The position numbers and the translations under genes are program-made. From positions 1-12,118 of the forward strand of contig JAUVQN010000019.1 of NCBI GenBank assembly GCA_030598125.1: DNA of 12,118 nucleotides, given 5' to 3'. This DNA is from Coriobacteriia bacterium. Its GTDB lineage: Bacteria; Actinomycetota; Coriobacteriia; Anaerosomatales; JAUVQN01. Below, piece by piece: positions 9,482 to 12,118 of this stretch. Below the pieces are notes generated by a model, which saw only the letters and a list, made by a program, of their open reading frames with translations, was not told the origin of the DNA and did no database searches. Positions within the stretch are counted from its first letter, which is position 1, and each line of letters begins with the position of its first letter.

Positions 9482-10582
9482 CTAGCCGATGCGGACGGGC
9501 ATGAGGATGTAGAGAAGGTCCTCGTCTCCCACCGATGTGAGGAGCCCCGGCTTGAGCGGGCTCGTCGTCTCGAGTGCCACCTGTTCGGTCCCCGACGCGC
9601 TGACGCCATCGATCATGAACGACGAATTGAATGCGATCTCTACCTCCTCGCCCTCGGCGTCGACTTCCATGTCCTCGGAGGCTTCGCCGATGTCGGGCGT
9701 GGACGCCGACAGCGTGAGCGTGCGGTCCTCTGGCTTGATGGACACCCTCAGAGGCACGTTGTGCTGTGCCAGGATAGAGACCCTCTTCACGGCTTCCAGC
9801 AGCTCTTCCCTACCGACCACAGCCTTCGTCTCGGACTCCGTCGGGATGAGCTGCGTGTAGTTCGGGAACCTGCCGTCTATCTTGCGGGAGACGAACACAG
9901 TGCTGCCGAACTCGAACACGACTTGGTTCTCGGCCACACCCAACGACACGGTCTCCGACGATCCAGCCAGCCTGGGGATCTCGTCGACAGCCTTGTTCGG
10001 GATCACGACCTCTATCGGCTCATCGGGCCCGTCTATCTCGACTTCTCTCACCGCGAGCCGGTAGGAATCCGTGGCCACCATCTTGAGCGACCGCGGTTCC
10101 ACTATCGTCAGAACTCCCGTGAGAACGGGTCTCGTCTCGTCCTTGCTCGCAGCTCTGGACACCTGTTTGATGACTTCGGTGAGCTTGTCTGTCGGCAACA
10201 CCGCCACGCTGCCCGGACTCACTTCGGGGAACTTGGGGAAGTCCTCGGCATGGAGTGTGCGGACGTCGAACGAGGACTGCGCGCACGAGATCGTCGCCTC
10301 GTCCTGCGACCGTGTCTCGATGTCGACCGCAGCCTCTGGCATGCTCCTCACGATGTCCGTGAGCAAGCGGCCCGGGATCACAGCGGTGCCTTCTTCGTCT
10401 ATGCGCGCAGGCATCGAATGCCTCAGCGAGACCTCGAGGTCCGTCGACTGCAGCACGAGTTCGTCACCCTTGGCGTCGAGCAGCACGCTCGAAAGGATCG
10501 GGAGTGTACTTCTCGACGAGAGCCCTCTGCTCACGATTGATATCGAATCCAAGAGCTCACTGCGCGCTGCGGAGACCTTCAT
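9482..10582 (-). CDS. dnaN: DNA polymerase III beta subunit (sliding clamp)
   Basis: Ring-forming processivity clamp that tethers DNA polymerase III and many repair enzymes to DNA. It has 366 residues in three repeated domains (about 1-120, 127-245 and 248-366). Recognisable features are the opening MKVSAARSELLDSISIVSRGL, TDSYRLA (171-177) in the peptide-binding pocket region, and the C-terminal YILMPVRIG. The MPVR of this end lines the pocket that binds clamp-interacting peptides. The ATG at 10582 has a strong AAAGGA with good spacing. The gene follows the origin, and recF begins 9 bases after its stop. No convincing promoter hexamers were found between oriC and the start. Transcription may begin within the origin or continue from dnaA. 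Confidence 0.98.
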   Translation of the reverse strand: MKVSAARSELLDSISIVSRGLSSRSTLPILSSVLLDAKGDELVLQSTDLEVSLRHSMPARIDEEGTAVIPGRLLTDIVRSMPEAAVDIETRSQDEATISCAQSSFDVRTLHAEDFPKFPEVSPGSVAVLPTDKLTEVIKQVSRAASKDETRPVLTGVLTIVEPRSLKMVATDSYRLAVREVEIDGPDEPIEVVIPNKAVDEIPRLAGSSETVSLGVAENQVVFEFGSTVFVSRKIDGRFPNYTQLIPTESETKAVVGREELLEAVKRVSILAQHNVPLRVSIKPEDRTLTLSASTPDIGEASEDMEVDAEGEEVEIAFNSSFMIDGVSASGTEQVALETTSPLKPGLLTSVGDEDLLYILMPVRIG

Positions 10583-10610
10583 TACTGTTTCCTTTCTTCA
10601 CAACTACATC

Positions 10611-10628
10611 AAGCAGTAGTAACAGTAT
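10611..10628 (+). other. Candidate DnaA-trio unwinding element
   Basis: The plus strand reads AAG CAG TAG TAA CAG TAT, six consecutive triplets all with a central A. A GTC spacer (10629-10631) and then a DnaA box (10632-10640) follow. The DnaA-trio is a repeat of 3'-[G/A]A[T/A]-5' next to a DnaA box that guides DnaA onto single-stranded DNA. The phase, strand, dnaN-proximal position and short GC-containing spacer fit the arrangement known from Bacillus subtilis. Confidence 0.65.
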
Positions 10629-10631
10629 GTC

Positions 10632-10649
10632 TGTGGACACTGTGGATTC
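10632..10649 (-). other. Tandem DnaA boxes next to the unwinding element
   Basis: Two 9-mers abut with no spacer. On the minus strand they read GTGTCCACA (10640-10632), 8 of 9 with the high-GC consensus TTGTCCACA, and GAATCCACA (10649-10641), 7 of 9 with TTATCCACA. Both point towards dnaN and the trio element, the orientation expected for loading DnaA onto the strand to be opened. Confidence 0.7.
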
Positions 10650-10695
10650 TGAGGTTCACCGCAGGTGGAACAGGCTCTATCCGTGTTGAAAGACC

Positions 10696-10704
10696 TGTGG
10701 AGTA
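10696..10704 (-). other. Isolated DnaA box
   Basis: The minus strand reads TACTCCACA, 7 of 9 with TTGTCCACA. It lies between the tandem pair and the larger array and points towards dnaN. Between it and the pair, at about 10654-10671, lies an imperfect inverted repeat (GTTCACC and GGTGGAAC). Confidence 0.5.
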
Positions 10705-10714
10705 GTGAGGAGAA

Positions 10715-10723
10715 GTATGCACA
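10715..10723 (+). other. Variant DnaA box, left flank of array
   Basis: GTATGCACA matches the general consensus TTATNCACA at 8 of 9. It shares its last base with the next box (10723-10731). Its core is one arm of a 9-bp inverted repeat whose partner is at 10797-10805. Confidence 0.5.
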
Positions 10724-10795
10724 TGTCCACAGGGCCCGACCGTAGTCCACAGGATCCGGCAGTCTTCCACACGCGGTCCACAGGGACCGTCCACA
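10723..10795 (+). other. Array of five same-orientation DnaA boxes
   Basis: Plus-strand 9-mers start at 10723 (ATGTCCACA, 8/9 with TTGTCCACA), 10743 (TAGTCCACA, 8/9), 10763 (TCTTCCACA, 7/9), 10774 (CGGTCCACA, 7/9) and 10787 (CCGTCCACA, 7/9). Start-to-start spacings are 20, 20, 11 and 13 bases. The first three and the 11-base step are close to whole helical turns, which would place DnaA on one face of the DNA. All point towards dnaA. Confidence 0.75.
10774..10789. repeat. Perfect inverted repeat around a DnaA box
   Basis: CGGTCC and GGACCG are separated by ACAG, giving a 6-bp stem with a 4-base loop. The left arm and loop contain most of the DnaA box at 10774-10782. In dnaA mRNA it could form a hairpin 20-35 bases after the stop codon. 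No T-run follows, so it is not a typical intrinsic terminator. Confidence 0.5.
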
Positions 10796-10797
10796 GA

Positions 10798-10806
10798 TGT
10801 GCATAG
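10798..10806 (-). other. Variant DnaA box, right flank of array
   Basis: The minus strand reads CTATGCACA, 8 of 9 with TTATNCACA. It faces the box at 10715-10723 across the five-box array and ends 3 bases from the dnaA stop codon. Confidence 0.45.
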
Positions 10807-10809
10807 TCA

Positions 10810-12118
10810 TCACGCGCGCCGTTGTATGCGGTTCGTCAGGTCCTGCACTTGGTTGTAGACCTCGCGGTCGGAGTTCATGAGACGCTGGATCTTGTTCGTG
10901 GCGTGTATGACCGTGGTGTGGTCCCTCCCGCCGAACTCGGCGCCGATCCGAGGGAGCGAGAGATCGGTGAGCTCTCGCGAGAGGTGCATCGCCATCTGGC
11001 GGGGAAAGACGATGGACTGGGAACGCTTGTTGCCGGTGAGCTCCGACTTCTGGACTCCGTAGAACCGGCAGACCTCCGTCTGTATGGATGGTACGGAGAT
11101 GGGCTGCGATCGACGCTCTGGGAAGATGTCCTTGAGCACACTCTGCGCGAGATCGAGGTTGATCGCGTGTCGGGTCAGCGAACTGAACGCGATCACGCGG
11201 ATGAGGGCTCCTTCCAGTTCGCGGATGTTCGACGAGACGCGGTCGGCGATGAAGGACATCACGTCGTCGGGCACATCGAGCCCCTCGATCTCCACCTTCC
11301 TTCTCAGGATGGCGATCCGGGTCTCGACGTCGGGCGGTTGGATGTCGGTGATGAGACCCATCTCGACGCGGCTCCGGAGCCGCTCTTCGAGCGTGGCGAT
11401 GTCCTTCGGTGGGCGATCCGACGACATCACGATCTGCTTGCCCGCCTGCTGCAGCGAGTTGAACGTGTGGAAGAATTCCTCCTGGATACCCTCCTTGCCC
11501 TTCAGGAACTGCACGTCGTCCACGAGCAGGACGTCGTTGGTGCGGTAGTGTCGACGGAAACCGTCGATGCGCCGCTTGCCCTTGTCCGCCAATGAGTTGA
11601 TGAAGTCGTTGGTGAACTGCTCGGTCGAGACGTAGCGGACCTTCAGGTGCGGTACGTGGGATTGCGCGTAGTGCCCGATCGCCTGCAGGAGGTGTGTCTT
11701 GCCGAGGCCGACACCTCCGTATATGAAGAGAGGGTTGTAGGCGGTGCCCGGCGATTCCGCGACGGCGAGAGCCGCCGCGTGGGCGAATCGGTTCGACGAG
11801 CCGATCACGAAGGACTCGAACGTGTACTTGGGATTGAAGTCGGCCGCTGCCGCATCTCGCAGACGCCGTTGCTCAGTCTCGTCCATGCCCGGGGCGATGA
11901 CGGTCTCGGGCTCCGGCGCGGGCAGTTCGGTCGGCTCCACCGCCGGAGGGGCGACCGCCACCGCTGTGTTCTCGTCGGATACTGTGAACGACACCGCGAC
12001 GGGCGAACCAGCGGCGCGGGACAACGCGGAGCGGATCAGCGTCGCGTAGCGTGACTCCAGCCAGTCGCGGGCGAAGTCGTTCTGGACGGCTATGACGAAC
12101 GTATCGTCCACCATCCCA
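10810..12118 (-). CDS. dnaA: Chromosomal replication initiator DnaA (5' end beyond the window)
   Basis: AAA+ ATPase that binds DnaA boxes and melts the origin. The visible 436 codons cover the end of domain I (DTFVIAVQNDFARDWLESRY), a Pro/Glu/Ala-rich domain II linker of about 45 residues, and the complete AAA+ and DNA-binding domains. Motifs are Walker A GGVGLGKT (bases 11718-11695), Walker B VLLVDDVQFL, sensor 1 MSSDRPP, sensor 2 region ELEGALIRV, and the DnaA signature GGRDHTTVIHATNKI in domain IV. The frame stays open to the right edge. The ATG at 12114 lies within domain I sequence that other DnaA proteins carry internally, so it is not the true start. Roughly 50-70 residues are missing. 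The stop TGA is at 10812-10810, next to a DnaA box, and the origin follows directly. Confidence 0.98.
   Translation of the reverse strand, partial: GMVDDTFVIAVQNDFARDWLESRYATLIRSALSRAAGSPVAVSFTVSDENTAVAVAPPAVEPTELPAPEPETVIAPGMDETEQRRLRDAAAADFNPKYTFESFVIGSSNRFAHAAALAVAESPGTAYNPLFIYGGVGLGKTHLLQAIGHYAQSHVPHLKVRYVSTEQFTNDFINSLADKGKRRIDGFRRHYRTNDVLLVDDVQFLKGKEGIQEEFFHTFNSLQQAGKQIVMSSDRPPKDIATLEERLRSRVEMGLITDIQPPDVETRIAILRRKVEIEGLDVPDDVMSFIADRVSSNIRELEGALIRVIAFSSLTRHAINLDLAQSVLKDIFPERRSQPISVPSIQTEVCRFYGVQKSELTGNKRSQSIVFPRQMAMHLSRELTDLSLPRIGAEFGGRDHTTVIHATNKIQRLMNSDREVYNQVQDLTNRIQRRA

Larger units (their letters stand above)
10583..10809. other. oriC: Chromosomal replication origin (oriC), dnaA-dnaN intergenic region
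   Basis: This 227-bp gap contains no gene. It carries about ten candidate 9-bp DnaA boxes with a CCACA or GCACA core, in both orientations, and a relatively AT-rich, triplet-structured stretch next to dnaN. The dnaA-dnaN gap is the standard origin site in Actinomycetota and Bacillota. Reading from dnaA to dnaN there is a flanked five-box array, a single box, a tandem pair and the unwinding element. Position and box density make the origin call strong, although activity is inferred. Confidence 0.9.

Noticed and set aside
8675..10540. A 621-codon plus-strand frame opposite recF and dnaN
   Set aside because: It is antisense to well-supported genes with low-complexity Arg/His/Leu composition; a shadow of codon bias.
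10774..10789. Intrinsic terminator after dnaA
   Set aside because: The stem is short and no T-run follows on the dnaA strand.
12112..12114. ATG as the true start of dnaA
   Set aside because: The sequence after it is mid-domain I and the frame is open to the edge, so the gene begins outside the window.

Overview
This window is the core of a bacterial replication-origin region, read entirely on the minus strand, so the biological order runs from right to left. It begins with dnaA (5' end cut off by the right edge). The replication origin (oriC) follows, lying between dnaA and dnaN, and then dnaN, recF, dciA (DUF721), gyrB, a small two-helix membrane protein of unknown function, gyrA, a HAD-type phosphatase, a MarR-family regulator and an HlyD/RND-like membrane-fusion adaptor. 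The start of one more gene is probably visible at the extreme left edge. All nine complete genes look intact. No tRNA, rRNA, CRISPR array, insertion sequence or phage-like gene is visible.

The DNA is GC-rich by eye, with GTG starts in about half the genes. The order dnaA-dnaN-recF-DUF721-gyrB-gyrA is typical of Actinomycetota. GyrB is the short form (634 aa) without the large insertion of Gram-negative gammaproteobacterial GyrB. A high-GC actinobacterial lineage is therefore likely, possibly outside the classic Mycobacterium/Streptomyces groups because an unfamiliar gene sits between gyrB and gyrA. This placement is inference.

Right part (about 7821-12118): the replication genes. DnaA opens the origin, DciA helps load the DnaB helicase, DnaN is the sliding clamp and RecF acts in gap repair. 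The 227-bp dnaA-dnaN gap holds about ten candidate DnaA boxes. A tandem pair abuts a run of triplets that matches the DnaA-trio unwinding element next to dnaN. On the dnaA side is an array of five boxes, three of them exactly 20 bp apart, flanked by a perfect 9-bp inverted repeat whose arms are themselves box-like.

Middle part (about 2666-7820): the gyrase genes. gyrB has its own likely extended -10 promoter in the 125-bp gap after dciA. A 20-bp near-perfect palindrome sits just downstream of the predicted transcription start. The unknown membrane protein and gyrA follow with gaps of 18 and 2 bp, so they appear to be one operon.

Left part (1-2676): a HAD phosphatase overlapping the end of gyrA, then a MarR regulator with a symmetric TTAG/CTAA element over its ribosome binding site, overlapping an efflux-type membrane-fusion protein. 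Together with the probable next gene this resembles a self-regulated export operon. I did not find an obviously new biological system. The most interesting points are the oriC architecture, the gyrB leader palindrome and the unknown membrane protein placed between the two gyrase subunits.
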